From contig NW_026570233.1 of the NCBI RefSeq assembly GCF_019649055.1, positions 1,674,001-1,738,000 of the forward strand: DNA of 64,000 bases. The letters are read 5' to 3'. Position 1 is the first letter of the stretch. Every line of letters starts with the position of its first letter. Shown here piece after piece: positions 54,504 through 64,000 of this stretch. Under the pieces are notes generated by a model. It was not told the origin of the DNA. It saw nothing but the letters and a program-made list of their open reading frames with translations, and ran no database searches. A program made the translations under genes and the position numbers. Source of the stretch: Paramacrobiotus metropolitanus (Eukaryota; Tardigrada; Eutardigrada; Parachela; Macrobiotidae).

Positions 54504-57500
54504 CTATACATTATACGCCAACGAACTCAGTTGATTGTATACAGGAAACTCGCCACTAATTTGTAGCACAGAAAAAATTAAATACGAAAGCCTTGCGATA
54601 AGGCAACAGAACGTTTTGTTTCTGTGTAATTTTCGTATATATAATTTAAACTTATCTGTACATGAATAAACGGCATAGTCAGCATAGATGTCACCGAGGG
54701 GTTCAAAGGCGAAAATCACAAACGGCTGTTTTTCGTACGGCGTCAGGTATTGTGCTACCGATAATTCCGAGGAATAAGTTCCAGGCATACAGTATGCTTC
54801 ACACGTCGCAGCTCTGACTCTCCTAGGTATTGCTGGTAGATCGATACCGCTTTCGCGCTTTTGTAAAACGCGCGAAACACAAAGTAACAGAAAACGATCA
54901 ACAGCACAATAGAATGTAAATGCGACCTTATGTTAAAATAAAACGCGAACGTATCAACGGTTCCGGGACAATTGTTCGGTAAAGTAATGTTAACGCTAAT
55001 TGGAGCGTTGCGTCGCACAATCGTGAGGTTTCCCACACGTTCATAGCCAGTGCCAGCGCAAGGAAGGGTCACGGTGTTTATTTTCCAGTTTAAAGTAACT
55101 GCGAAGAGAAAAAGGCATTCGAACGAAGAGAAGCTGCCACACAGTCCTTCTTGCCGGTTGACTTACTGGGTCGATAGCTGGGAGGTCCGTTGGATGATGC
55201 TGCAACAGAGTCGGAAAGTGTTGACAACAGCATTCTGAAATATGCTGATATGCTAAACGCATTCATGAAAATATTAATTTTACATACGGTTACGGTAAAA
55301 TTCAATGCACTGCATCGCATCCGCTGGATTTAGTCCAAGCGAAGACTGATAATTGCTAGGAAAGTTTATGCGCGTCGCCCGAGGTGGACAGAGGAGGTCA
55401 TTATGAATGAAACCGCGCAGTGCATCGCAGTATGTGGCGCCTTGTGATCCCGCTTGGCTGGTCTCTGTACAAACAAATCGTTTGCGCTACACAGGAAGCC
55501 TGCACACGCTAGAGTGCGTAGTCTCGTAAGTTTCGAAGTTGCATACGGGCGGCCGGGAAATATAATGTGCGCGATTGCATTATTACGAGTAAGTAAGTAC
55601 TCTGTAGGTACAACCAATACAGGAACAGTTTTGTCTACACCAAGTTGCTTTGGGTTCCACGAAGCTATATTCCCAAATAAGCATCAGCAATTGTTCAACA
55701 TTTACCGTGTAGCACAGCGAAATCAATAAGGATTGCGTGGTTTACGTTTTTCGAGCATTCACGTATCGAAGCCCTTTCGACGGTAGACCAGGTGTACGCT
55801 CGGCTGCTGATTGTACGCTGTGAGGTGCTTTGCCACTGAATCCACTAGCTTAGTGTAATTTTGTTGTTTAAACAGTTTTCCCAGTGTACGGTTGTCGCCT
55901 TGGGATTCGTGAATTTCAAAGGTGTGCAATGTAGAACCGTTACCTCCTGTGAAGACTTGCCTACAACCACAAAATAGTGCGAAATAATTAGATAAGTGTA
56001 ATATATCATTCCGATTTCAGGATCGTGAAATTAGTAGCGTGGCAAAAACACTCGATGGTTAACTCAACCTGTTTGTTACATCGATATTTTGAGCCAAGGT
56101 GCTTTACTTCTACTCGTAGGTGTGATGCTTGTGTAATTAATTGCAGTCAACATGCGTAAGGGTTGTACCTTACGTTCAAATATATAGCAAAACTCTGGAA
56201 TTCTGAAGTCGTGCAACTACCGTTCAACTGCAAAGTGACTTCGCACGTTTTCTTCGGTGCACCCCGAAAGAGGACTGACTGGCTGCGTGATGCGGATGCT
56301 GTTGGGCAAGGTATTACGATGATATCGTTACACCGCTGTTGAATTTCAACTAAAAAACAACAATCAAAAAGAACGGTTGCAATATTTTAAGATTTTTGCT
56401 GGCCGTTGGGTTTTCTTACTGGGTGTGGGACTGTAGGCGTCGAACATTGGCCGCGCGGGGGAAGGAGGACCACCTAGAACACCGAAAGCATTATTTCATT
56501 GAATATTGAGGCATAAAAAATAATCCACGTACCACTGCATATGGAATGACGTTGTTGCGCCGGTCCGTACATGAAACTAGAGGAATTCAGTTTGTAGCTG
56601 CTTGGACAGTTGACCCGGTTGTCTGATGAGTCGCAAATCGAATCCCGGTTTAGTGTTTACATATGTCTGCAGGGCATCGCAGTACCTCACCATTCCGTAT
56701 TCTCCACCATTGTTATCTAGAATCCACTGAAAGTTTAACTGAGGCCGATTATTTAAAAAAATTGTGAATATAGCACTGACTTTCCGTAACGACGTAATCT
56801 ATGATAACATTCGTGTTCGGAGGCGGTTGTGGTTCCGACAGGGCATACGCCGGTACGTGTTCGATATACAGAACTGGTTGCTGATTTAGATTCGTCAGTG
56901 GCGTCGAATATTGTGCTACAGAGGGTGGATTTGTTGTGGGTGCTAGTGATCCCAGCACGGTCATTACCGGCTTCCCGCGGCCAAAGTTCCGAAGATGAAT
57001 CGCATCAGGTTGGTGTTTAGACGCGTTCCTGAAGTAAAAAATTTGCAGCATCTACTAAGTATTTTTTTCGCTAGTTGCGTGGTTGATCTCATTTTGGTTC
57101 AGACATTTTATCGTAAGATATTAGCGTACTGCAAATCTTAGCTTCTGCTACTGTTAGTACGTTTTTTGAAGATTCAACGTTAAACGAAAGCCCTAAGCGC
57201 ACGGAGAATGAGGTGCCAAGTGATTTCCGCACTTTTTCGTGTAGCATGCTAGACAAGCGCTGTATGGGCGGCTCTAGCGTTCAGTGGGTTCACTGTCTAC
57301 AGGCTTATGAACTGGCTGAACAAGCACTTTGAAATTAATTCATATTGAGTAGTACGTGCGGGTACGACAAACCAGTTCGAACCAGCAGTTAGACAATACG
57401 TAATACAGTTTGCATGTTTTGTAAACATACAATTGTAAAAATATATTTTAATTAGATTCGAGTCTATAACTCTTGATAGAGAGCCGTTTTGAAGCATGAA

Positions 57501-58039
57501 CGATTTTTCAAGAGTGAGCAAACGCTCGGTCCTTTACTACTGGCAGCCTTACGCTGCTCAGCGCGTTCAGCAAACGCTCAACCCCATATACAGCTATAGA
57601 GTATCACGCTTTACGAAATGGTGCGGAATTTAGTTGGCGCTGCAGTAATATACATACCTGAAGTTCAGATAAAAACCGTATGCTGGATTTGGATAGTTCC
57701 GGCCGCCATCAGCGGCGCACGAAGTTACTTCGTGCGCCGCCAGTTTCAGTTACTGAAACAGGCATCCGCCAGGTTCAGGACCACTCTACATGTCCTGCTC
57801 GGTCGTGATGTAAATCGCAGTGTTCCGCCTTGACCAGCAACATGAGGGCATGGAACTACAATCGTTCGACCACAAAACTCTCCCAACTCATCTGTAACAC
57901 GCAGTCTGTTTAGTAAATTAGGACTGTTCATTGTATTTGAGCCAACGAAAAGCTTACAGTTAGGGTATTTTGATCCCTCCAAGCATCCCAAATGAAAGTG
58001 CCCAAGCAATACTAAAAGGGCGCCTAGTCGGCTGCTCAT
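54504..58039 (-). CDS. receptor-like single-pass membrane protein with internal repeats, unknown family
   Basis: The ATG at 58039 starts a signal peptide (RLGALLVLLGHFHLGCLEG). Exon 1 contains a Cys module (FCGRTIVVPCPHV, RTCRVVLNLADAC). Further exons include 57010-56760 (LNQQPVLYIEHVPAYA, TNVIIDYVVTE), a 56735-56560 exon (YGMVRYCDALQTYVNT) and a short Pro exon near 56455-56405. Module 2 (56351-56190) reads RCNDIIVIPCPTA, KKTCEVTLQLNGSC. The series then repeats: AYNQQPSVHLVYRR, KTVPVLVVPTE, ATYCDALRGFI, NGPPSYRP and module 3 (VTLPCAGTG). Module 3 runs into a membrane segment (SIVLLIVFCYFVFRAFY) and a tail ending at 54755. A second frame (LTPYEKQPFVIFAFEP) continues to 54504 and may be the true tail. 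Exon edges are approximate, and exon 1 is interrupted by palindromes, so it may be damaged. Confidence 0.55.
57712..57759. repeat. two adjacent perfect palindromes inside exon 1 of the receptor-like gene
   Basis: Left: 14-bp arms GCGGCGCACGAAGT around one central T (57712-57740). Right: 8-bp arms GTTTCAGT around one central T (57743-57759). Both share the core AGTTACT. They interrupt the Cys module coding sequence and introduce stops. Confidence 0.85.
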
Positions 58040-59124
58040 TCTAATTGAGAAAAAGGGCAGCTGCCGCTCAGAGCTTTATTCAGAAAATGTTAACATCTTT
58101 GCTTTATATGTTAACATCTTTGCTTTTGCTTTGGTATTTATATCCATTTGTCGATTAATGGAAACTCGTGTCGGTAGTCTTTTACGTGATAAAGAAATCA
58201 AAACAAGAGGAGGACGCAAAACAAACATTTAGACAAAGAAATCGGTACAGTACAAAGCTCGGTGTTATGTGCTCGATTGTATTCGGAACAAAAATTATGT
58301 TTATTTTCTTATCGCAATGTTGCAAAACTGGCAGAGCTTAAAGTTCCAATGTTTGCCGGATGGTGTATGGTTATGTAACAGCTTTGTCGTATTTTATCGC
58401 AGTGGCAGATTTATTAAAGCTGCCTCTATTTTTTTGTATCATTGGTGACCGTTTTGTCTGATAATGAAGAGTAATACCGGATAACCGAAAGCAAAAGCTT
58501 CGTTCTGCCAGCATCGCGGGGTCGGTTAGTTTGAAAACGGCCGTTCGATAACTGCCCATAGGCGATGTTACCACTTATAAATTTTTACCTTATGAATAAT
58601 AACGCTATGGCTTTCTAGGAATTATTCTCAAACAGGCAAATGACATATCGCATGTAGGTATTTGTATTATTTGTGTTTACTGTAGCCTGACAATCGGAGC
58701 CACCGACTGAACATACATACTGTAATCGTCTGGCAGATCATTCATAATCAGCGGGGGCGTCAGCATTTTTGCATTCATAAAAAGATTGACAGTTGAACAA
58801 GACGCGTGACGGGAGTTTCCGTTTTGTAATTACGGGCTATGGCAGACAGATCAACTAATAACAACACTATTAATGGAAATACTCGTAAACAAATTATGTT
58901 ATGGCGCTTCACTATTGACTATTATTCGGACGGCTGCCCACGCGGAATTAATTTCACCATTCATCGGATTACTACCGCACGCACGCGGAAGTTGCCGAAG
59001 TATGCCTGGACAGGGTAGATTTAAAATAAAAGTAATACGTCTAATGCCGTCAAAACAAGAGTAACTTGTACTTTCGGTATATACGAATTTGTCTACGGGT
59101 AGTATTTCTACATGTGCAATGTGC
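58040..59124. other. intergenic, nothing recognised
   Basis: Short frames only. The sequence GTTAACATCTTTGCTTT is repeated at 58087 and 58108. Confidence 0.4.
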
Positions 59125-60168
59125 ATGAGTAAAATGGATATTTTGTTCGGTATAGTTTCGGTTTTACTAATCGGTAAGTCCCGTACTTAGCGTTGATTAG
59201 AATCGTACATTTGGGTTTTGATCAATTGATACTTGAAAATATGACGCGTTCTATCTTCCTGAATTTAATATTCACTGTTACTGTCCATAGCGAAAGCATG
59301 TTTTGCAGGACGTATTGCTTATGTACGCACACAGGCCGCTCTTGATCCGGTTAACGTTCCCAACGGGACACTTCCTGAACCGGCTGCCCAAGCACCCGTT
59401 CCCACTGAGGTTAAACTTACCGGCAACGCCTCAAACTTCCAGCTGCAACTATCCGGTGCTTCCGGTGTTAATCTCACCGGTAATCTGACGGACTTAGTAA
59501 CTAATCTCGCTAAAAACGGTTCCAATCCGGAATGGGCATTAACGGGAACTGTACTGCATGCTGCAGCCGGCGATCAGCCTATAGAAGCGTCAAATTCTTC
59601 AACCAGTGCGCCTGTGGACAACGCGGCACCGGCACCGTCTGCTCCAGTTGCACAAAATAGCGGTGGTGTTAACAGCGTACCGAGTCTGCCAGCGGCGCCA
59701 GAACTAATGAACACCTCTGATTTATTACTGACCGGTTTGTCGAGCAACGTAACCGTTGCCCCACCAGAGTTACTAACGACGCCCAGCTCCGTCACAGTGC
59801 CTATTGCCGTGCCTGCAGGAACAGAGGCACCACCTGTATTACCGCAACCTGGGACTTCCAGCCCAGCGGTTAAAGAGACAGTCGCTAACGCCACGGTTGC
59901 GACACCGATTCCTCAAAATCCTGTGCAACGGGAAAGCCAGGAAACGCTGAACGTAACCGCTGTGCCAACCGTTGCGCTAGGCAATGTCACTAATGTTTCG
60001 GTGGCATTATTCAACCAGACGACAACCTCGGCACCAGTTAATACCACTGCCGCACCGGTCCCTTTTCAACGCCCACCGATGTTTCCGCAACCTTGTGTCA
60101 ACATTATGCCGGGTTGTGGATTTATGGCGGAATCGCCGCGACTGCGATTTGAAATGATGGGCGGATAA
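59125..60168 (+). CDS. secreted Ala/Pro/Thr-rich glycoprotein
   Basis: Exon 1 (59125-59173) encodes a signal peptide (MSKMDILFGIVSVLLI) and ends in phase 1 (ATCG|GTAAGT). Exon 2 (59309-60168) opens after TGTTTTGCAG and runs to TAA; together 302 residues. The mature chain has low complexity, rich in Ala, Pro, Val, Thr and Asn, with many N-glycosylation sites (NGT, NAS, NLT, NVT, NTT). It has no Cys until the end (PQPCVNIMPGCGFMAESP). A hydrophobic, amphipathic repeat-like region is near the N-terminus (ASNFQLQLSGASGVNLTGNL). No enzyme motif is seen. It may be a mucin-like or matrix component; family unknown. The in-phase join and long open exon make the gene model reliable. Confidence 0.75.
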
Positions 60169-61183
60169 TTTATGTCCGAGTAACTCCGAACTGCCAACTC
60201 AGCCGGGAAGTTGCTGCTTGTCACATATTTGGGCGGGATAACTCCAATTTTTTAGCAAGTATTTTAATTTCCATTGCGGCGCATTCTGTTTTACGTTGCA
60301 TAATAAAAGAACACCAGTTCTTTGTTTGTCAAATGCCCGGCAGAAAATTGCTTATCAAATTGTAACCGTTGACAAGTAAATTCAGCACCATCCTTCTTTG
60401 GCCATTTGGATGTTCTGTCCGGTCTCGTCAATATCCAAGCACAACGTGCACTTGTTGCCGTACTCCTTGCCGTTGCTACCGCAGACTGGCTTCTACATCC
60501 GGTTGCACATACGAGGACCGTTTCCCGGGACCGGCTTACACTTTGCCTGCCCAAACGGAAAACCGGTGTAATTATTGTATCAGATGCAGACAATGTATAT
60601 TTTGAACTCACCTGTAGTAGCTACATAAAAAATGAGTTTATCGGAACTTAGGTACGTGCTTATGCAGTCACATAATTACTATGACGGTAGAACGATTTCG
60701 GAAATTTTTATGAAACAAGAGTCGTTTACCACCGAAGGTTTGTTATGGTTTAAGCAAATCTAAATTTTGTAAGGATTGTTTAACTGCCTCACCGCACGAG
60801 GATAGACGGTATCAGCGCCCCCATTGCTCCTGATTCCCACGACTAATGGCTTTCATAATCGACTGCCCCCGAAGTGCTCAAAAAAGCAGTACGTAGAAGT
60901 TTATGCGCTTTAGTATGTACATTGTAGCTTTTAATACCCCGTTCACATTTTCTTGGACTAGCGGCCGACATACTGACAGAATCTGTTCGCGTGGGCCGGT
61001 TTTTGACAAACATAATTATGTCGTTCCGCAATTCTTTTTTTCTTTTTATTTCGTTATGCCGCAAATATCGCACCGCACTGCGTTTATCTTAGATGTTCCA
61101 TTTAGGGAAAGGAAAGGAAATTATTTCCTAGTTTTGCAGACGCAAGACAAAATACTGTCAGTCCTAATCGTAAACAAACATAT
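60169..61183. other. gap holding a decayed Kazal exon pair
   Basis: Apart from the duplicated Kazal exons (60382-60830) nothing is recognised. Confidence 0.5.
60382..60830 (-). pseudogene. duplicated last exons of the Kazal gene, with a stop
   Basis: 60546-60382 (165 bp) is the same length as the last exon of the Kazal gene at 61348-61184 and starts after a good acceptor (CGTTTGGGCAG). It encodes the Kazal core PVCGSNGKEYGNKCTLCLD and ends CAAAGAAGGATGGTGCTGA. However, a TAG interrupts between NRM and KPVC. A partial copy of the preceding exon lies at about 60830-60793 (DTVYPRA then GTGAGG). The pair is a tandem duplicate that lost function, unless the TAG is a polymorphism; it could once have served as an alternative 3' end. 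Confidence 0.75.
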
Positions 61184-62439
61184 TTAGCACTGTCCTTCTT
61201 TGGCCACTTGAATATCCTGTCCGGTTTCATCCATATCGAAGCACAACATACACTCGTTGCCGTATGTCTTTCCATTGCTGCCGCACACTTGGCGCAACAT
61301 GCGGTTGCAAGCACGAAGACCCTGTGCCGGCTTTGGAGAGCATCTTGGCTGCAGCAAATGAAAAACAGGTATATGTGTTATGTATAGCAAAGTACATGTA
61401 GCATTCCGACAAACGTATCACAGAGCCTTGCACAGACTGCAGTTATGCGCTTCCGCATGGTCACACAACTGCGACAGTTAAAAAACATCATTCGTTTTTT
61501 TATTTATTCGTTAAATTATTATAATTTAACGAATAAATCAATAAATAATTAAATGCTTTGAAAAGCAAATCAATATATAACTTTAGCTTTCAAACGATAG
61601 ACGAAAACAAATTTTCTCAACTAACCGTTCAACGTAAATTTTACTACAGTTTCAGACCTATAATTATTTTTTCCAGGAGAATTTGCTGGCTTACCGCACG
61701 AGGATAGATGGTATTGGCACTGTCGCCTTCACTGCGATCGTTCTGTGGCTTGTCACCGTGATCACATTCGCCTGCATAGCAAAACGATTTTATTTTTATT
61801 AGTGTAAGTAATCAGTCATCTTTTCCTATTTTGTATTTTTTTAATTTTTTTTATACTGTTCAATTTTAAAATATTTTTCTGGTTTTGTAAATATACATAC
61901 TGTATACCATACAAGCAGATTTCCTATTTTCCTATTTTCATTTATTAAACGCTTGTTAATATAGGTTGTTAACCTTTTTAGTAAAAGCTAGTTGTTGTTA
62001 ATAAAAGCTTGCCAGAGTTGTTCTAACAGAAAACACTGATAGAAATTTTTCGCTGTTAACAAGGTGCGCTGCCTGTGCGTCTGATTATGCATCAACGATA
62101 ATATCACGCTTGTTTTAACGTACCGGGATGTCCAATTTCCACGCCGGATTTGCCGCTCTCCGTGGCTTGATAATGAGCAACGCATAATTCGCACAGGTTA
62201 GCGTATGTCTTTTCGTTAGTTCCACACAGTGGATCGTAATTGCGCGGGCAACCGGTCTTCATATCCAAATTGCACTCCTGCAACAAAATATAGCATTCTT
62301 ACAATTTGGTAAATGTTTGGTTAATTATGGTACATTATTTTACCGGTCGGACTCCTTTCGGCTTGCATTGTACGACGGCCACGAAAGCCAAAGCGAATAC
62401 TGCAAAACATTTTAAATATTTTCCGATTAGATACTGCAT
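61184..62439 (-). CDS. secreted two-domain Kazal serine-protease inhibitor
   Basis: Four exons on the minus strand (62439-62344, 62277-62124, 61771-61695, 61348-61184) join in phase to 163 residues. Exon 1 is a signal peptide (CFAVFALAFVAVVQC). Exon 2 holds Kazal domain 1 (CNLDMKTGCPRNYDPLCGTN, KTYANLCELC). Exon 3 is an acidic linker (GDKPQNDRSEGDSANTIYPR). Exon 4 is Kazal domain 2 (CSPKPAQGLRACNRM, VCGSNGKTYGNECMLCF). The C-x-CG..x.Y.N.C core is diagnostic for Kazal domains, which block serine proteases by a reactive-site loop after the second Cys; target specificity cannot be read here. A TATA box lies at 62589-62597. Intron 3 contains a 37-base palindrome. Confidence 0.9.
61502..61538. repeat. 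perfect 37-base palindrome in a Kazal intron
   Basis: ATTTATTCGTTAAATTAT and its exact complement flank a single T. AT-rich cruciform-capable sequence. Confidence 0.9.
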
Positions 62440-63527
62440 GCATACAGTTAAGTAAATTCTGAGAATCGAGAAACTTACGACACAAAAACACGTTCTGCAT
62501 TTTGACGGCGAAGCGACAGAAATCGAGTAAAAGTTCTTTACAGACGAGAAACACCTAACTACCACATTATAGCTACCCGGAAGCAGCACTTTATAAGTCG
62601 ACTGCGAACATGCGGGATTTATCATCCACAAGGATCTCTATAACATGCAAGGAATGTGATGCTATCGCCATCGTTTTCAGCGATGTTTGCTGTGGGCTTT
62701 GGCGAAAGTGTAGGAGAGTGCGGTAGAAATGGACTGTGAACCGTGCGCTTCTCTTGAAACAGCCATGATCTTTCAATTTCATGGTCGGTATGACTCAGTG
62801 TTTCGTCCTTGATTTATTTATTAGGAATGCTTGTTCAAATTTATTCTGTAGTACCTATCACTATGTTAACCTGATACCGGAAGTGAATCTCCGCTTAGAA
62901 TGTGTAACTGTAGCAAAGGTGTTTACAAAATACCGAAGACTGATTAGATGTACTGCACACGTACGCGCGTGAAGCGAGCCATACAATTTACGATAGAAGT
63001 AGTGAAATAAATATAATGAACAATCAACGTTTATTAATGCCAGCATGATACAAAATAATTATTAATCTGTATCCATGGATAATACTTTTTTAGTTTACTT
63101 AAAGTAGTAGTTACATGTGCATGGCTTCGTAAGTGGTATCCCTGAATGATTTAATAAATATTTTAATGCATTCTGTAGATAGTATTCATGTAGATAGTAC
63201 TTAATACTGCGGAGGTCAGCTTGCACAGGAGCATGTACGCAAAACAACAGTGTTTGAGGTCATATGGGGTCCAGTTATTATCATGTCAAATATTTGATAT
63301 TCCACCTTAATGTGCTTCTCATCGTCGTAATTCAGAAACACAGCAACATTAACTCTTTCCAGTAAAGCTTGATATGTGATATCTGTACAAAGGATTTCCA
63401 TAAAAACGATGCGACCAATATGTGCTCCACATCTTCCAGGAAAGCAAAAGGAGAGCAAAAATTACAATATCTTTGCACCGATGATTTGCTCAATAAATCG
63501 GCGATCGCGCGGGATTCCTTAGCGCGG
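62440..63527. other. intergenic between divergent neighbours
   Basis: Promoter side of the Kazal gene and 3' flank of GPCR 3. A minus frame (63458-63216) reads openly but has no recognised family. Confidence 0.4.
62589..62597 (-). promoter_or_regulatory. TATA box of the Kazal gene
   Basis: Minus-strand CTTATAAAG about 150 bases before the ATG at 62439. Confidence 0.5.
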
Positions 63528-64000
63528 TTAATTCCGCTGGGAATTACTGCCGCTGGCAGTCCAGTTACCAAAGGCACGTTTTGCACCTCTACGGTAATCT
63601 CCACTGACCATAAAAAACGTCAACTGCAAAACGACTTCTTTATTTACTTCGAAAGGCCTTCCTTTGCGGAAACAGTTAACATAGCATTAGCATGTAATCA
63701 GCATATAACGGTAAAGTAAATTTTGCTGTCTTACCGGATTGAGGGCATATCCACCAATCGCCAGCGTCCTTGTCCACAGCAGCGCTCTGGGATTGTTTCT
63801 CCAGACTCCCGGGTAAAACTGATTTAATATGGGTACTGGAATCAAGCATAAACAGTTAATCACAAACGTCAGAAACAACACTTTAATCATCTGTAGTCGT
63901 CGTTGGCGCCGATAATTACGCGGAGTGTTGATCCCGGCAATGTTGACCTTTACTGACATATTTTTCATACAGAACAGGAAAGCGTACAGGATTCCCATTA
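63528..64000 (-). CDS. class A-like GPCR 3, 3' part (cut by window end)
   Basis: The part from the window edge to 63735 encodes the end of TM5, a long basic loop (NTPRNYRRQRRLQMIK), TM6 (VLFLTFVINCLCLIPVPIL) and TM7 ending IGGYALNP at a donor (CCG|GTAAGA). The next exon (63623-63528, after GTTTTGCAG) continues in phase 0 as LTFFMVSGDYRRGAKRAFGN to TAA. This matches VFFFAMSSEYRKGA of GPCR 2 and confirms the conserved intron after NP. The short tail is Ser/Asn-rich. It is the only GPCR of the window on the minus strand, so an inversion accompanied at least one duplication. N-terminal exon is outside the window. Confidence 0.82.

Noticed and set aside
55454-55729. 91-codon plus frame
   Set aside because: Antisense to exons of the minus-strand receptor-like gene that fit its internal repeat.
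63369-63719. 116-codon plus frame and 90-codon minus frame over GPCR 3
   Set aside because: They overlap the last GPCR exon and intron; the GPCR reading in a third frame is supported by homology and splice phase.

Overview
The window is nuclear DNA of a small-genome invertebrate animal. Genes are short and split by GT-AG introns of roughly 60-750 bases, most with clean T-rich acceptors. The products are animal types: rhodopsin-like GPCRs, CUB, Ig, thyroglobulin type-1 and Kazal domains, a serine-protease homologue and a GT32-like glycosyltransferase. The space between genes is full of decayed transposons. Mix and style resemble a tardigrade, but that is an inference; no rRNA, tRNA or recognised species marker was seen.

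Left part (1-14 kb) is gene-poor. It holds a 660-bp foldback element, two decayed C-terminal pieces of a retroelement with a restriction-like endonuclease, a dead mariner element with intact inverted repeats and TA target duplication, a 45-bp minisatellite, one membrane-protein gene (10.06 kb) and a two-Ig-domain gene (11.8-12.8 kb, minus). From 14.8 to 18.7 kb lies a CUB-CUB-LDLa-trypsin protease homologue that lost its catalytic residues and was hit by small inverted-repeat elements.

The middle (20-34 kb) carries mostly secreted products: a one-Ig protein, a two-domain thyroglobulin type-1 protein, a glycosyltransferase with a Thr-rich tail, a small cysteine-containing secreted protein, and two members (23.6 and 32.8 kb) of an unrecognised four-exon secreted family with identical intron phases (2-2-1) but unrelated last exons. 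This pair is my main candidate for something undescribed.

The right part (31-64 kb) holds a GPCR cluster: two complete genes (35.2, 39.5 kb), one cut by the window end (63.5 kb, minus) and two relics (31.4, 49.2 kb). All three genes have an intron exactly after the NP of the TM7 NPxxY region. A block [GPCR + secreted Thr-rich/CUB-like gene] was duplicated in tandem. In the left copy the GPCR looks intact while the CUB-like gene is frameshifted and carries a 4.9-kb Gypsy element in its third intron (5-bp duplication CAAGT). In the right copy the GPCR is a relic and the CUB-like gene reads through all seven exons. Further right are a minus-strand receptor-like gene built of internal repeats (54.5-58.0 kb), an Ala/Pro/Thr-rich secreted protein (59.1-60.2 kb) and a two-domain Kazal inhibitor with a decayed duplicate of its last exons (60.4-62.4 kb).

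No operon logic is expected. The common theme is extracellular and receptor proteins that expand by local duplication, with repeated birth and death of copies and heavy transposon traffic. All splice models were built by hand from phase agreement and consensus sites; none is backed by transcripts.
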